Origin: Streptomyces sp. NBC_01288
GTDB lineage: Bacteria > Actinomycetota > Actinomycetes > Streptomycetales > Streptomycetaceae
Length of the DNA: 64,000 nt
Direction of reading: 5' to 3'
Assembly (NCBI RefSeq): GCF_035982055.1
Contig: NZ_CP108427.1
Location: 9,919,001-9,983,000, forward strand
Shown here one piece after another: positions 27,337 through 39,287 of this stretch. The translations under genes and the position numbers were made by a program. Under the pieces are notes generated by a model, which saw nothing but the letters and a program-made list of their open reading frames with translations, was not told the origin of the DNA and ran no database searches. Positions within the stretch are counted from its first letter, which is position 1. Every line of letters begins with the position of its first letter.

Positions 27337-28728
27337 ATGAACGCGGTGGATCTCGGCGAGTTGAGGGCGCGGGACTTCGGTTACCTGGACGCCGAAGGGC
27401 ACACCTATCTCGACTACACGGGCGCCGGACTCGCCCCGACCTCCTTGGTCCGGGCCAGTGCCGAGCGCATCACCGGAGGAGTCTTCGGCAACCCCCACTC
27501 GGAGAGCCCCGCCTCCCGCGCCTCGGGCGACCTGCTCGCCCGGGCCCGCGCCGCGGTGCTCCGGCACTTCCACGCGGACCCGGCCGAGTACACGGTGGTG
27601 TTCACCGCGAACGCGACGGCCGCGCTGCGCCTGATCGGCGAGTCGTACCCGTTCGCCCCCGGCGGCCGGCTCGTGATGCTCCTCGACAACCACAACTCCG
27701 TGAACGGATTACGGGAGTACGCGCGAGCGGGCGGCGCGAAAACGGAGTATGTCCCGGTCCACGGCCAGGAGTTGGCGATCGACGAGCAGCGCCTGCACAC
27801 CGCGCTGACGGCCCGCAGGCGCCGCCACGGACGCGGACTCCTCGCCTACCCGGCACAGAGCAACTTCACCGGCGTACGGCACTCCCTGGACTGGATCGAC
27901 ACAGCCCACGAACGCGGCTACGACGTCCTGTTGGACGCCGCCGCCTTCGTGCCGACGAACCCCCTGGACCTGTCCCGCCACCACCCGGACTTCACCGTGG
28001 TCAGCTGGTACAAGGTGTTCGGCTACCCCACCGGCATAGGCAGCCTCGTCGTCCGCCGCGAGGCCCTCGCCCGACTCCGCCGCCCCTGGTTCTCCGGCGG
28101 CACCATCTACGCCGCGAGCGCCCAGGCACAGTGGCACGTCCTCGCGGACGGCGAGGCCGCCTTCGAGGACGGCACCGTCAACTTCCTCTCCATACCCGAC
28201 ATCACGGCCGGCCTGGAGTGGATCGACACCATCGGCATGGACCGCGTCCACGACCACGTGACCCGCCTGACCGCCCAACTCCTCTCGGGCGTCGCCGAGT
28301 TACGCCACACCGACGGCACCCCGATGACCCGCGTCTACGGCCCCACCGACACCGGCCCCACCCGCGGCGGCACCGTCGCCCTCAACCTCCTCGACGCGGC
28401 CGGCCGCGTGATCGACGAACGCGTCGTCTCCCAGGACAGCGCCGACCACCGCATCTCGCTCCGCTACGGCTGCTTCTGCAACCCGGGCGCGGGGGAGGCG
28501 GCGTTCGCGCTGCCGTTGCGCAGCCTGCGCTCGGCGGCCCGCAAGCCGCTGGGCTCCCTGGAGGAGTACCTGGACGTACTGGGGCTGCCGTCGGCAGGTG
28601 CGGTACGGGTCTCAGTGGGCGTCTCCTCGCAGCCAAGGGATGTGGAAACGTTTCTGGACTTCGTCGCGAGCACGTACCGGGACCGGGTGCCGACGGTGGC
28701 CGGCCTCGCGGACAGGGCGGGCTGCTGA
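27337..28728 (+). CDS. Class V aminotransferase, molybdenum-cofactor-sulfurase-like (463 aa)
   Basis: A PLP enzyme resembling the N-terminal domain of MoCo sulfurases: the PLP lysine region VSWYKVFGYPTGIGSLVV and the cysteine motif ISLRYGCFCNPGAGE, close to the persulfide-bearing GCFCN motif of MOCOS. It could mobilise sulfur from cysteine for MoCo or another acceptor. No C-terminal MOSC domain is present in the frame or nearby. ATG 27337 has GAGGAC upstream. Other class V members (isopenicillin epimerase-like, EgtE-like) cannot be excluded. Confidence 0.8.
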   Translation: MNAVDLGELRARDFGYLDAEGHTYLDYTGAGLAPTSLVRASAERITGGVFGNPHSESPASRASGDLLARARAAVLRHFHADPAEYTVVFTANATAALRLIGESYPFAPGGRLVMLLDNHNSVNGLREYARAGGAKTEYVPVHGQELAIDEQRLHTALTARRRRHGRGLLAYPAQSNFTGVRHSLDWIDTAHERGYDVLLDAAAFVPTNPLDLSRHHPDFTVVSWYKVFGYPTGIGSLVVRREALARLRRPWFSGGTIYAASAQAQWHVLADGEAAFEDGTVNFLSIPDITAGLEWIDTIGMDRVHDHVTRLTAQLLSGVAELRHTDGTPMTRVYGPTDTGPTRGGTVALNLLDAAGRVIDERVVSQDSADHRISLRYGCFCNPGAGEAAFALPLRSLRSAARKPLGSLEEYLDVLGLPSAGAVRVSVGVSSQPRDVETFLDFVASTYRDRVPTVAGLADRAGC

Positions 28729-28754
28729 GTGACTGGTCCTGGAGCGGGGGGCTT

Positions 28755-30428
28755 TCACCGCCCGGAGCGCGCCGCAGCCACCCCCTGACGGCACTTGCGC
28801 ACCAGCACCGCCCACGTCGCCGCCAGGAACAGCACGGCGAACCCCGCGAGGATCAGCCAGCCACGCTCCGCCGGATGCGCGAACGAGTCGCCGTACGAGT
28901 GCAACAGCGGTGGTCCCGCAGGGGAGTTGCCGTCGCGCCACAGGCTCTCCAGGCCGATCGCGCTGCCCAGTGCCTCGAAGGCCCAGCGGTTGGTCATCGC
29001 CCAGCTGATCGCCTGCCCGGCGGACGCCATCCGCGGCACCGGCACGAACGCCCCCGAGAACAGCACCTGGGGGAAGCAGAGCAGCGGGAGCATCAGGGTC
29101 GCCTGTCCCGGGTCCGTGACCGCCGCCGAGGTGAGCAGCCCGAGGGCGAGCGCGGCGGCCGAGGCCAGCACACTGGTGAGGAACAGCGAGGCATACGTGT
29201 CCCAGCCCGCCGCCGGCAACCGGTCCAGCGCGCGCAGCACCGTCAGCAACAGGGCGTCCGCCGCGGCCAGTACCGGCAGGACGGTGGTCAACTTCGAGGC
29301 GACATACGGTCCGATGCGCAACCCGGCCAGCCACTCACGGCGCAGCACCGCCAACTCCGTGCAGATCTGAAGCAGTCCGTATGTCAGCCCGAAGAAGAAC
29401 GCCCCGAACGCGATCCAGAACATGATCATCGCCGTGGACCCCGGATCGGGCGCCGCCGCATCGAACGCCCCCGCCCGGAACAACACTGCGAACATCGCCA
29501 CGATCATCACCGGCGACCCCACGAACACGGCGACGGACAGCCGGTTGTGCACCAACAGCGCCGTCGTACGGCGGGTCAGCAGCGCCCACTGACGTACGGC
29601 GCCGACGCGTGGCGGACGGTGGGCGGGAGGTGCCGGGACCCGCTCCGCAGGCTGGGCCGGGGTGGCCCTCTCCGCACGCTTCCCTTCCGCCACCGCCGCG
29701 TACACGTCCTCCGCCGTCTCCGCCCTGAACGCCCCGAGCAGCGCGTCCGGTGCCCCCGCGAAGGCGACCGCCCCGCCCGGCGACAGGAACACGACCTGAT
29801 CGCAGCGCGGCAGATCGGCCAGCACGTGGGTGGTGAGGACGACGGTGGTCCCGGACTCGGCCAGCCCGCGCAGGGTCGCCAGCAGCGCGGCGCCCGTCAC
29901 CGGATCGAGGCCGGACGTGGGCTCGTCGAGGAACAGCACCCGGGGTCGGGTCAGCAACTCGGCGGCGATACCCGCCCGTTTGCGTTCCCCGCCGCTCAGC
30001 GCCCGCACCGGAGTGTCGGCGCGCTGGGCAAGGCCGAGGACGTCGAGCACCTCCGTCACCCGCGCCGACACCGTCCCGCCCGGCATCCGCAACCGCCCCG
30101 CGTACTCCAGCGTGCGCCGCAACGGCAGCTCGCGGTGGATCACGTCCTCCTGCGGTACGAACCCGAACTCCGGCCCGGGCGGCCCCGGTTGGGCGCCGTC
30201 GTGCAGTACGTCCCCCGAGGTCGGGGGCTGGAGTCCCGCGAGGGTCTGCAACAGCACCGTCTTGCCCGCGCCGCTGCTCCCCGCGATGACCACCAGCCGC
30301 CCGGCCTCGACCTCGAAGGACACGTCGTCCAACACCCGTCCGGCGCCCCGCACGTCCTGCGTGACGTCCCGCAACTCCAGGTGCAGGCCGGTTAATTGGA
30401 CGGTGTCAGAGTGGATCGGCGTCGGCAT
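28755..30428 (-). CDS. ABCG-type half-transporter: ATPase fused to ABC-2 permease (557 aa)
   Basis: The N-terminal ATPase (about 1-235) has Walker A SSGAGKTVLLQ, signature ALSGGERKRAGIAAEL and Walker B VLFLDEPTSGLDP. An Ala/Pro-rich linker follows, then an ABC-2 membrane domain with about six helices (about 290-550). This order is that of the ABCG/White family of exporters for lipophilic compounds. Half-transporters of this kind usually dimerise. It ends 26 bases from the convergent class V aminotransferase gene and begins just upstream of glgB on the same strand. Confidence 0.87.
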   Translation of the reverse strand: MPTPIHSDTVQLTGLHLELRDVTQDVRGAGRVLDDVSFEVEAGRLVVIAGSSGAGKTVLLQTLAGLQPPTSGDVLHDGAQPGPPGPEFGFVPQEDVIHRELPLRRTLEYAGRLRMPGGTVSARVTEVLDVLGLAQRADTPVRALSGGERKRAGIAAELLTRPRVLFLDEPTSGLDPVTGAALLATLRGLAESGTTVVLTTHVLADLPRCDQVVFLSPGGAVAFAGAPDALLGAFRAETAEDVYAAVAEGKRAERATPAQPAERVPAPPAHRPPRVGAVRQWALLTRRTTALLVHNRLSVAVFVGSPVMIVAMFAVLFRAGAFDAAAPDPGSTAMIMFWIAFGAFFFGLTYGLLQICTELAVLRREWLAGLRIGPYVASKLTTVLPVLAAADALLLTVLRALDRLPAAGWDTYASLFLTSVLASAAALALGLLTSAAVTDPGQATLMLPLLCFPQVLFSGAFVPVPRMASAGQAISWAMTNRWAFEALGSAIGLESLWRDGNSPAGPPLLHSYGDSFAHPAERGWLILAGFAVLFLAATWAVLVRKCRQGVAAARSGR

Positions 30429-30440
30429 ACGAGCAGGATG

Positions 30441-33005
30441 TCACCCCGGTGTCAGCCACACCGTCGCGAGGGGCGGGAGCGTGAGCCGGATATGGCCGTC
30501 CTCCGGTTTGACCGGGTCGGGGTTCCTGACATCGCTGCCGCCGTAGAGCGCGGAGTCCGTGTTGAGGGTCTCCTGCCAGGCGGGGATCTCGTCGGAGACA
30601 GCGAGGCGGTAGCCATGGCGCACGACGGGGGAGAAGTTGCTGACGGCGAGGAGCGGTGAGCCCTCCGCGTCGAACCTCAGGAACGCGAAGACGTTGTCCT
30701 CGTCCGCGTCGCCCATCACCCATCGGAAGCCGCCGGGGTCGGTGTCGCGCTGCCAGAGGGCGGGGGTCGCGCGGTAGGCGGTGTTGAGGTCACGGACGAG
30801 GTCCTGGACGCCCCGGTGGTCCGGGGCCGCGTCGTAGGCCGGGTCGAGGAGCCACCAGTCCGGGCCGTGGGATTCGGACCACTCCGCGCCCTGGGCGAAC
30901 TCCTGGCCCATGAAGAGGAGTTGCTTGCCGGGGTGGGCCCACATGAATCCCAGATACGCGCGGTGGTCGGCGCGCTGCTGCCACCAGTCGCCCGGCATCT
31001 TCGACACCAACGACCGCTTCCCGTGGACTACTTCGTCGTGGGAGATCGGGAGGACGTAGTTCTCGCTGTACGCGTACACCATGGAGAACGTCATCTCGTT
31101 GTGGTGGAACCTGCGGTGCACGGGCTCGTGCGACATGTAGTCGAGCGAGTCGTGCATCCAGCCCATGTTCCACTTGAACCCGAAGCCGAGACCGCCGGTG
31201 TCGGTCGGCCGCGTCACTCCGTCCCAGGCGGTCGACTCCTCGGCGATCGTCACGACACCGGGCACCCTGCGGTACACGGTCGCGTTCATCTCCTGGAGGA
31301 AGGCCATCGCGTCCAGGTCCTCGCGCCCGCCATGGACGTTCGGGGTCCACTGGCCCGAGTCGCGCGAGTAGTCGAGGTAGAGCATCGAGGCGACCGCGTC
31401 GACGCGCAGGCCGTCGATGTGGAACTCCTGGCACCAGTAGACGGCGTTCGCCACAAGGAAGTTGCGGACCTCGGTGCGCCCGAGGTCGAACTCGTACGTC
31501 CCCCAGTCCGGATGCTCGGCCCGCCGCGCGTCCCCGGGTTCGTACAGCGGCTCCCCGTCGAACCGGGCCAACGCCCAGTCGTCCTTCGGGAAGTGCGCCG
31601 GAACCCAGTCCATGATCACGCCGATACCGGCCTGGTGGCATGCGTCGACGAGGAACTTGAAGTCGTCCGGGGTGCCCATGCGGGAGGTCGGCGCGTAGAA
31701 GCCGGTTACCTGGTAGCCCCAGGAACCGCCGAAGGGGTGCTCGGTCACCGGCATGAACTCGACGTGGGTGAAGCCCAGTTCGTTCACGTAGGCGGGGAGT
31801 TCGACGGCGAGCTGACGGTACGTCAAGCCCTGGCGCCAGGAGGCGAGATGGACCTCGTAGACCGAGAAGGGCGCCTCGTGGACCGGGGTTTCCGTCCGCC
31901 GCGCGAGCCAGTCCTCGTCGCCCCACTCGTAGTGCGAGGCCGTCACGATGGACGCCGTGGCGGGCGGCACCTCCGTACGGCGGGCCATCGGGTCGGCCTT
32001 GAGGAAGCGCTCGCCGTTCCGCGAGGTGATCTCGAACTTGTAGCGGGCTTCCTCGCCCACACCCGGCAGGAACAGCTCCCACACGCCCGACGAACCGAGC
32101 GAGCGCATTGGGAAGGCCGTACCGTCCCAGGAGCTGAACTCCCCGGCGACGCGCACCCCTTGGGCGTTCGGCGCCCACACGGTGAAGCGGGTGCCGGTCA
32201 CCCCGCCGTGCGTCATCGGCTCCGCGCCGAGCGCCTTCCACAGCTCCTCGTGCCGCCCCTCCTTGATGAGGTGCAGGTCGAGTTCACCGAGGGCGGGCAG
32301 GAAGGCGTACGGGTCGTGGACCTCGTGCTCGTCGCCCTCCGTGTACGACACCAGCAGCGTGTACGCGGGGAGTCGGTCGAGCGGGAGCACGCCGGAGAAG
32401 AGGCCGCCGCCCTCCGAGGTGAGCGGGCTGCGCGTCCCGTCGATCAGGACGCTCACGGCACGGGCGTACGGACGCAGCGCCCGGAAGGCGATCCCGCCCG
32501 GCACCGGATGCGCGCCGAGCAGCGCGTGCGGGTCGTGGTGGGCGCCGGCGAGGAGACGGTCGCGGTCGGCGGGGGCCGGCGGAGAGGCTGCCGTGGAACC
32601 GCCCGCGCCCAGGGGGACCGGAACGGTCGAGGGTGAGGCGGCTGAGGACGGGGAGGCGGTCGCGGGCGGGTCCTCGTACGCCGGGCCGGCGGTCGTGGGT
32701 GAGCCGTTCGTCTCGGGCGCTTCGGTCATGGTCCGGTCGGTGGTCTCCGGTGGGCTGGGTAGGGCCGGGCTGGAGGCGTCCGGTGTGGCGGGTCCGCTCG
32801 GTTCACCCGTTGCCGGGCCGGCGGTCGCGGGCGGGACGTTCGTCTCCGGTGCTTCGGTCACGGTCCGGTCGGCGGTCTCCGGCAAGCCGGGTACGGCCGG
32901 GCCGTAGGCGTCCGGTGCGGCGGGCCCGGTCGGTTCGCCCGTCTCCGCGTCGCCGGGTGTGGACGGACCGCCCGTCTCCTGAGGTGAAGTGTCGCGCAGG
33001 GCCAC
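30441..33005 (-). CDS. glgB: 1,4-alpha-glucan branching enzyme (GH13, 854 aa)
   Basis: GlgB creates alpha-1,6 branches in alpha-glucan. The CBM48 domain and GH13 catalytic barrel are clear: the nucleophile Asp in DGLRVDAVASMLYLDYSR, acid Glu in VVTIAEESTAWDG, and ISHDEVVHGKRSL. An N-terminal extension of about 150 residues is rich in Pro, Thr, Ala and Glu and includes two tandem 44-residue repeats (residues 23-66 and 67-110). It starts 5 bases after the maltokinase stop, with GGAGG inside that gene, so translation is coupled. It is the last gene of the glgE-treS-mak-glgB operon. Confidence 0.95.
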   Translation of the reverse strand: MALRDTSPQETGGPSTPGDAETGEPTGPAAPDAYGPAVPGLPETADRTVTEAPETNVPPATAGPATGEPSGPATPDASSPALPSPPETTDRTMTEAPETNGSPTTAGPAYEDPPATASPSSAASPSTVPVPLGAGGSTAASPPAPADRDRLLAGAHHDPHALLGAHPVPGGIAFRALRPYARAVSVLIDGTRSPLTSEGGGLFSGVLPLDRLPAYTLLVSYTEGDEHEVHDPYAFLPALGELDLHLIKEGRHEELWKALGAEPMTHGGVTGTRFTVWAPNAQGVRVAGEFSSWDGTAFPMRSLGSSGVWELFLPGVGEEARYKFEITSRNGERFLKADPMARRTEVPPATASIVTASHYEWGDEDWLARRTETPVHEAPFSVYEVHLASWRQGLTYRQLAVELPAYVNELGFTHVEFMPVTEHPFGGSWGYQVTGFYAPTSRMGTPDDFKFLVDACHQAGIGVIMDWVPAHFPKDDWALARFDGEPLYEPGDARRAEHPDWGTYEFDLGRTEVRNFLVANAVYWCQEFHIDGLRVDAVASMLYLDYSRDSGQWTPNVHGGREDLDAMAFLQEMNATVYRRVPGVVTIAEESTAWDGVTRPTDTGGLGFGFKWNMGWMHDSLDYMSHEPVHRRFHHNEMTFSMVYAYSENYVLPISHDEVVHGKRSLVSKMPGDWWQQRADHRAYLGFMWAHPGKQLLFMGQEFAQGAEWSESHGPDWWLLDPAYDAAPDHRGVQDLVRDLNTAYRATPALWQRDTDPGGFRWVMGDADEDNVFAFLRFDAEGSPLLAVSNFSPVVRHGYRLAVSDEIPAWQETLNTDSALYGGSDVRNPDPVKPEDGHIRLTLPPLATVWLTPG
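32676..32939 (-). repeat. 132-bp tandem duplication inside glgB
   Basis: Two head-to-tail 132-bp units encode residues 23-66 and 67-110 of GlgB. Both carry the same order of short words: GEP-GPA-PD, PET-DRT-TEAPETN and TAGPA. The units differ at several positions, so the duplication is not very recent. The period keeps the frame. Confidence 0.85.
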
Positions 33006-33010
33006 GGAGT

Positions 33011-34378
33011 TCAGCCTCCTCGGACGGCGAGTCGCTCGATCGCCGCCATGGGTACGGGAAGCCAGTCCGGACGGTGTCTGGCCTCGTACAGCACTTCATA
33101 CACGGCGCGGTCCGTCTCGTACGCGCGCAGCAGGGCGTGCTTGGTGCGGGGGTCCCAGCCGGCCCGGGCCGCGTAGCCCGCGCAGAAGGCATCCCGGCAG
33201 CGGCGCGCCCACTCCGGGCGCCAGGGCCGGCGCTGCCGGGCCGCGTAGTCGAAGGACCGCAGCATGCCGGCGATGTCCCGCACCGGGGACTGCGCGCTGC
33301 GGCGTTCCGCGAGCGGCTTGGACGGCTCGCCCTCGAAGTCGATGACGAACCAGTCGCGGCCGGCCCGCAGCACCTGCCCGAGGTGCAGATCGCCGTGGAT
33401 GCGCTGGGCGGGCGGCCCGGCATCCCGGCCGACGAGCGCCCCGAACGCGGTCCGCAGCCCCGGCACGAACGGCCGTAGCGCGGGCACCGAGTGCGCGGCC
33501 GCCTCCAGGTGCTCGGTCATGGCCGCCGCCGTACGGTCGTTCTCGGCGAGAGGGTGGCCGCCGGACGGAAAGGCCGCGGCCAGCGCGAGATGGATATCCG
33601 CGGTGGCCTGCCCCAACTCATGGGCCTCGGTGGTGAATTCGTCGCCGGTGGCGAGTGCGCGCAGTGCGAGAGCCCAGCCGTCGGAGGCGTCCGGAAGGAA
33701 CGGCTGGAGCACACCCAGCGTCGCGGCCCGCGGCTCCGCCGTCCGGAACCACGCCACCGGCGCCGGGACCCGCTTGCAGCCCTGCGCGGCCAGCGCTCCC
33801 GGCAGCTCCAGGTCCGGATTGACGCCGGGCTGGATACGCCGGAACACCTTCAGGATGAACCGATCGCCGTACACCAGCGAGGAGTTGGACTGTTCGGCAC
33901 CCAGCAGCCGAGGCGTGAGTCCGGCGGGCACGGACGCCGACGGGTCCGCCTCGAAGCGCAGGGGACCCGTCGCACCCGGGTGCCGCAACCGCTCCAGCAA
34001 CAGCTCCGCCGACCGCGGATCCTGGAGCGCGTCGTAGACCGCGAGCCCGGCCAACGGACCTTCCTGCACCCGGCCGATGTAGGCCCGGGCGAGGCGCGGG
34101 GAGACGTGTTCCCGTACGCCGAGCAGGAGTTGATAGCAGTCGCCGGGCGGGGGAGTGCCGCCCGGCGAGGGCACCGGCGTATGCGAGGCGTGGACCAGCA
34201 AGTGCAGGCAGCCCGGGAAGAGTTCGGTCGTGGACAGCACATCGAGGTCGGCCACCGGCCGGTCCTTGCCGGCGAACCAGCGCTGCCCGGGCAGCCATTC
34301 GCGCAGCAGCCCGGCGAGCGTGGCCGGAGGCCGGTCGACGCCGGGGCTGCTCAGTCGAAGCGGTGCGGTCTTCGGCAT
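33011..34378 (-). CDS. mak: Maltokinase (Mak/Pep2, 455 aa)
   Basis: Maltokinase phosphorylates maltose with ATP to maltose-1-phosphate, the GlgE donor. The kinase-like fold shows ILKVFRRIQPGVNPDLELP, the catalytic loop RIHGDLHLGQVLRAG and VIDFEGEPSKPLAERR. The N-terminal domain LLREWLPGQRWFAGK is typical of Mak. ATG 34378 has AAGGA 9 bases upstream; a GTG at 34402 would add 8 residues. It lies between treS and glgB in the operon, and in other actinobacteria TreS and Mak form a complex. Confidence 0.93.
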   Translation of the reverse strand: MPKTAPLRLSSPGVDRPPATLAGLLREWLPGQRWFAGKDRPVADLDVLSTTELFPGCLHLLVHASHTPVPSPGGTPPPGDCYQLLLGVREHVSPRLARAYIGRVQEGPLAGLAVYDALQDPRSAELLLERLRHPGATGPLRFEADPSASVPAGLTPRLLGAEQSNSSLVYGDRFILKVFRRIQPGVNPDLELPGALAAQGCKRVPAPVAWFRTAEPRAATLGVLQPFLPDASDGWALALRALATGDEFTTEAHELGQATADIHLALAAAFPSGGHPLAENDRTAAAMTEHLEAAAHSVPALRPFVPGLRTAFGALVGRDAGPPAQRIHGDLHLGQVLRAGRDWFVIDFEGEPSKPLAERRSAQSPVRDIAGMLRSFDYAARQRRPWRPEWARRCRDAFCAGYAARAGWDPRTKHALLRAYETDRAVYEVLYEARHRPDWLPVPMAAIERLAVRGG

Positions 34379-34406
34379 GGTGACGCGTCCTTTCGCCGGC
34401 ACATCC

Positions 34407-36121
<1,715 letters not shown>

Positions 36122-36125
<4 letters not shown>

Positions 36126-38113
36126 GAAGCTCTTGACCCTCCGCTCTCTGTGGACCGCCGGACGTGGAACACGTGCGCGGGAGCCCGGCCGGGTTCGAGA
36201 CGCACATAGTTGGTCCTGCCCCACTGATAGGACTCACCCGTCAGTTCGTCGTACACCGACATGGATTCGTTTGATTCCAGGCCGAGTTGCGGCATGTCCA
36301 ACGAGACCGTGGCCTCCTGGGTATGGTGCGGATCCAGGTTGACGACCACCAGAACCGTGTCCACACCCGTGGTCTTGCTGTACGCGATCAGCGCGTCGTT
36401 GTCCGTCCGGTGGAAGCGGAGATTCCTGAGCTGGTGCAGCGAGGGGTGACGGCGCCGGATGTCGTTGAGCTCGCCCAGCAATGGCGCGATGCTACGTCCT
36501 TCCCGCTCGGCGGACTCCCAGTCACGCGGGCGGAGTTGGTACTTCTCCGAGTCGAGATACTCCTCGCTCCCCGGCCGGAGAGCGGCGTTCTCACCTAGTT
36601 CGTAGCCACTGTAGACACCCCATGTCGGGGCGAGGGTGGCGGCGAGTACCGCGCGCAGTTCGAAGGCCGGGCGGCCGCCGTCCTGGAGGAACTCGTGCAG
36701 GATGTCCGGGGTGTTCACGAAAAAGTTCGGCCGCATGTAGGCAGCCGCCTCGCCGGACAACTCGCTCAGGTACTCGGTGAGTTCCTGCTTCGTGTTGCGC
36801 CAGGTGAAGTAGGTGTACGACTGCTGGAAACCGACCTGCGCGAGCGTGGCCATCATCGCGGGACGGGTGAAGGCCTCGGCCAGGAAGATGATGTCCGGGT
36901 CGGTGCCGTTGATCTCGGCGATCACCCGTTCCCAGAACACGACCGGCTTGGTGTGCGGGTTGTCCACGCGGAAGATCCGTACCCCGTGGTCCATCCAGTG
37001 CCGCAGCACGCGGACGGTCTCGGTGATCAGTCCGTCCAGGTCGCGGTCGAAGGCGATCGGGTAGATGTCCTGGTACTTCTTCGGCGGGTTCTCCGCGTAC
37101 GCGATCGTCCCGTCGGGGCGGTGGTGGAACCACTCCGGGTGCTTCTCCACCCACGGATGGTCAGGGGAGCACTGGAGCGCGAAGTCGAGCGCGATCTCCA
37201 TGCCCAGCTCGGCGGCCCGCGCGACGAACGCGTCGAAGTCCTCCAGCGTGCCCAGCTGCGGATGGATCGCGTCGTGCCCGCCCTCGGGGGAGCCGATCGC
37301 CCACGGGACGCCGACATCCTCACGGCCTGCGGAGAGGGTGTTGTTCGGGCCCTTGCGGAAGGTGCTCCCGATGGGGTGGATCGGGGGCAGGTAGACGACG
37401 TCGAAGCCCATCGCCGCGATGCCGTCCAGGCGTTTCGCCGCCGTGCGGAAGGTGCCGTGTGGCTGGGCCGCAGTGCCCTCGGAGCGCGGGAAGAACTCGT
37501 ACCAGGCGCCGTACAACGCCCGCTCCCGCTCGACCACCAGAGACCTGGGATCGGAGACCGTCACCAACTCCCGCAACGGATACCGCTCCAGCACCCCGTC
37601 CACACTCGGAGTCAACGCGGCCACGAACCGCGTTCCCACCGGCAGCGTGTCGTCGCGCAACGTCTCCGCGGCGGCCAGCATCGTGGCGCGGGCCGGTCCC
37701 TCGGGGACCCCGTTGGCGGCTCGGGCGTACAGCTCCGCGCCCTCCTCCAGCATCAGGCCGATGTCGATGCCGGCCGGGATCTTGATGCGGGCGGCCCGGC
37801 GCCAGGTCGCGATGGGGTCGCCCCAGGCCTCCACGACGTAGGACCAACGGCCTGTCGCGGTCGGGGTGACCTCGGCGCCCCAGCGGTCGCTGCCGGGGGC
37901 GAGTTCGCGCATCGGGGTCCAGGGACCCGGGCGGCCGTCCGGGTCGTAGAGCACGACGTCGGCGCCGATCGTGTCGTGGCCCTCGCGGAAGACGGTGGCG
38001 GTGACCTGGAACGTCTCGCCGACCACCGCCTTCGCCGGGCGCGCGCCGCTGTCCACGGACGGGCGTACGTCACGTACCGGAATGCGGCCGATGGCTGCCG
38101 GGGTCGCGTTCAT
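36122..38113 (-). CDS. glgE: Maltosyltransferase GlgE (alpha-1,4-glucan:maltose-1-phosphate, 663 aa)
   Basis: GlgE extends alpha-1,4-glucans from maltose-1-phosphate. The GH13_3 motifs are present: nucleophile region GVRIFRVDNPHTKPVVFWE, the acid in DIIFLAEAFTRPAMM, and PPKKYQDIYPIAFD, characteristic of GlgE. An N-terminal immunoglobulin-like domain (VRPSVDSGARPAKAVVGETF) is included. ATG 38113 has a strong GGAGGTGAG site. It is the first enzyme gene of the operon, 73 bases downstream of a DUF5133-like gene on the same strand. Streptomyces may carry two glgE copies; which one this is cannot be told here. Confidence 0.95.
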
Positions 38114-38186
38114 GGGTCTCACCTCCGTCGTGCCGGAGGCCGGGCTGTTCGCCGGGCCGTGGGTGCAAGCTGCGCCGGAAGGGGGA

Positions 38187-38489
38187 CTACCTTCCCGCCG
38201 GGGAACGCTGATCGACCGCGACGGGCGGCCCGCGGTGCACGACGGCCGCCGTACGCGGGCGGGCGTTCTGCTCCTGCTGGTACGTGCCTTGGCCGCCGCG
38301 CAGAAAGCGTTCGGCGGCTTCCGCGGCCTCGCGCGCGCAGCGTTTCCCCATCAGCACGCACAAGGTGTAGCCCGAGTCCTCGAAGGTGGCCCGTACCGTC
38401 CGGTCGCCCGGCGATGCGAGCATCACGCGTTCCCACGCCCGGTAGCGCCGCAGTTGGCGGGCCACTTCGGCTTTTGCGGGTAGCAGCAT
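38187..38489 (-). CDS. DUF5133-like small protein (100 aa)
   Basis: The N-terminal MLLPAKAEVARQLRRYRAW and the segment TFEDSGYTLCVLMGKR match the short Streptomyces family I know as DUF5133, whose function is unknown. The C-terminal tail is Gln/Arg/Pro-rich and low complexity. ATG 38489 is chosen by homology; AAAGGTG lies 12 bases upstream. It sits upstream of glgE and may be cotranscribed, though the 73-bp gap could also hold a separate glgE promoter. Confidence 0.72.
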   Translation of the reverse strand: MLLPAKAEVARQLRRYRAWERVMLASPGDRTVRATFEDSGYTLCVLMGKRCAREAAEAAERFLRGGQGTYQQEQNARPRTAAVVHRGPPVAVDQRSPAGR

Positions 38490-38709
38490 GGCGCTGTTCA
38501 CCTTTCGCCTCGGCGGACCGCGGTTCCCGACCGTCGGGTGGCGGCCGTACCCGGAGCGGCATGGCTCCGTCACGGCAGTCGAGGCTTTCACTCATGGTGC
38601 ACAGGTGATGACCCAGCGTCTTGTTGGCTCTTCAACTACCTCACCCGTCGCTCGTGTTGCACGAATGGCCTAGCGCTCGCACTCTGGAGCTGACTCAGAA
38701 GCGATCATT

Positions 38710-38763
38710 GCTCACGCTTCGTGTTCGGGGCCCCGGCCCCGCAGGGCGAGGGGAAGCGTGAGC
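38710..38763. promoter_or_regulatory. Long inverted repeat in the glgE/glgX divergent region
   Basis: GCTCACGCTTC (38710-38720) and GAAGCGTGAGC (38753-38763) are perfect 11-bp inverted arms. The 32-base spacer contains CGGGGCCCCGGCCCCG, itself self-complementary, so the RNA could form a strong cruciform-like hairpin. It lies 25 bases before the start of the ATPase-like gene and could act as a 5' UTR structure, operator or attenuator. Confidence 0.5.
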
Positions 38764-38787
38764 TTCGCCGGTAGGGAGCCAACGACG

Positions 38788-39287
38788 ATGAAGACCGCAG
38801 TGCCCTGCTACTACCACCTCGATGTGGACGTCAGCCAGGAACGGGTCGGGCAGGTCAGGCGCATCCTGGCCGCCCACCTCCGACTCTGGGACCTGGAGAC
38901 TCTCGTGGAGCCCGTCTGCCGCGGCGCCGAGCTGCTGCTGCGGGCCATCGACGAGCACGCCACGGACAAGCACACGTCGATAGAGCTGTGGTGGAACGGC
39001 CAGCACCTGATCACCGCCATCGGCGACAACGACCGCGATCTGCGCCCGGACCAGGACCTGCGCGCCTGCCTGGCCCGCATCGCCGTGATGAGCGACGGCT
39101 GGGGCTGCTGCGCCACCGACACCGGAAGCAAGGTCATCTGGTTCTCGCAGCGCGCCCGCAGCGGCGAACGCGTCCCCCGGGTCCCCAGGACACCCGCGCC
39201 GCGCCTGCGGGAGATGCTCCAGCTTCCCCGCGAGGTACCGGCCGCCCTGCCGGCCCGCCCGGCACACGGCGTCCTGGAGGACGCCAA

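Noticed and set aside
28795..29370. Long plus-strand frames opposite the ABCG and glg genes
   Set aside because: High-GC shadow frames with Arg/Pro-rich, family-less translations; the minus-strand genes have full motifs.
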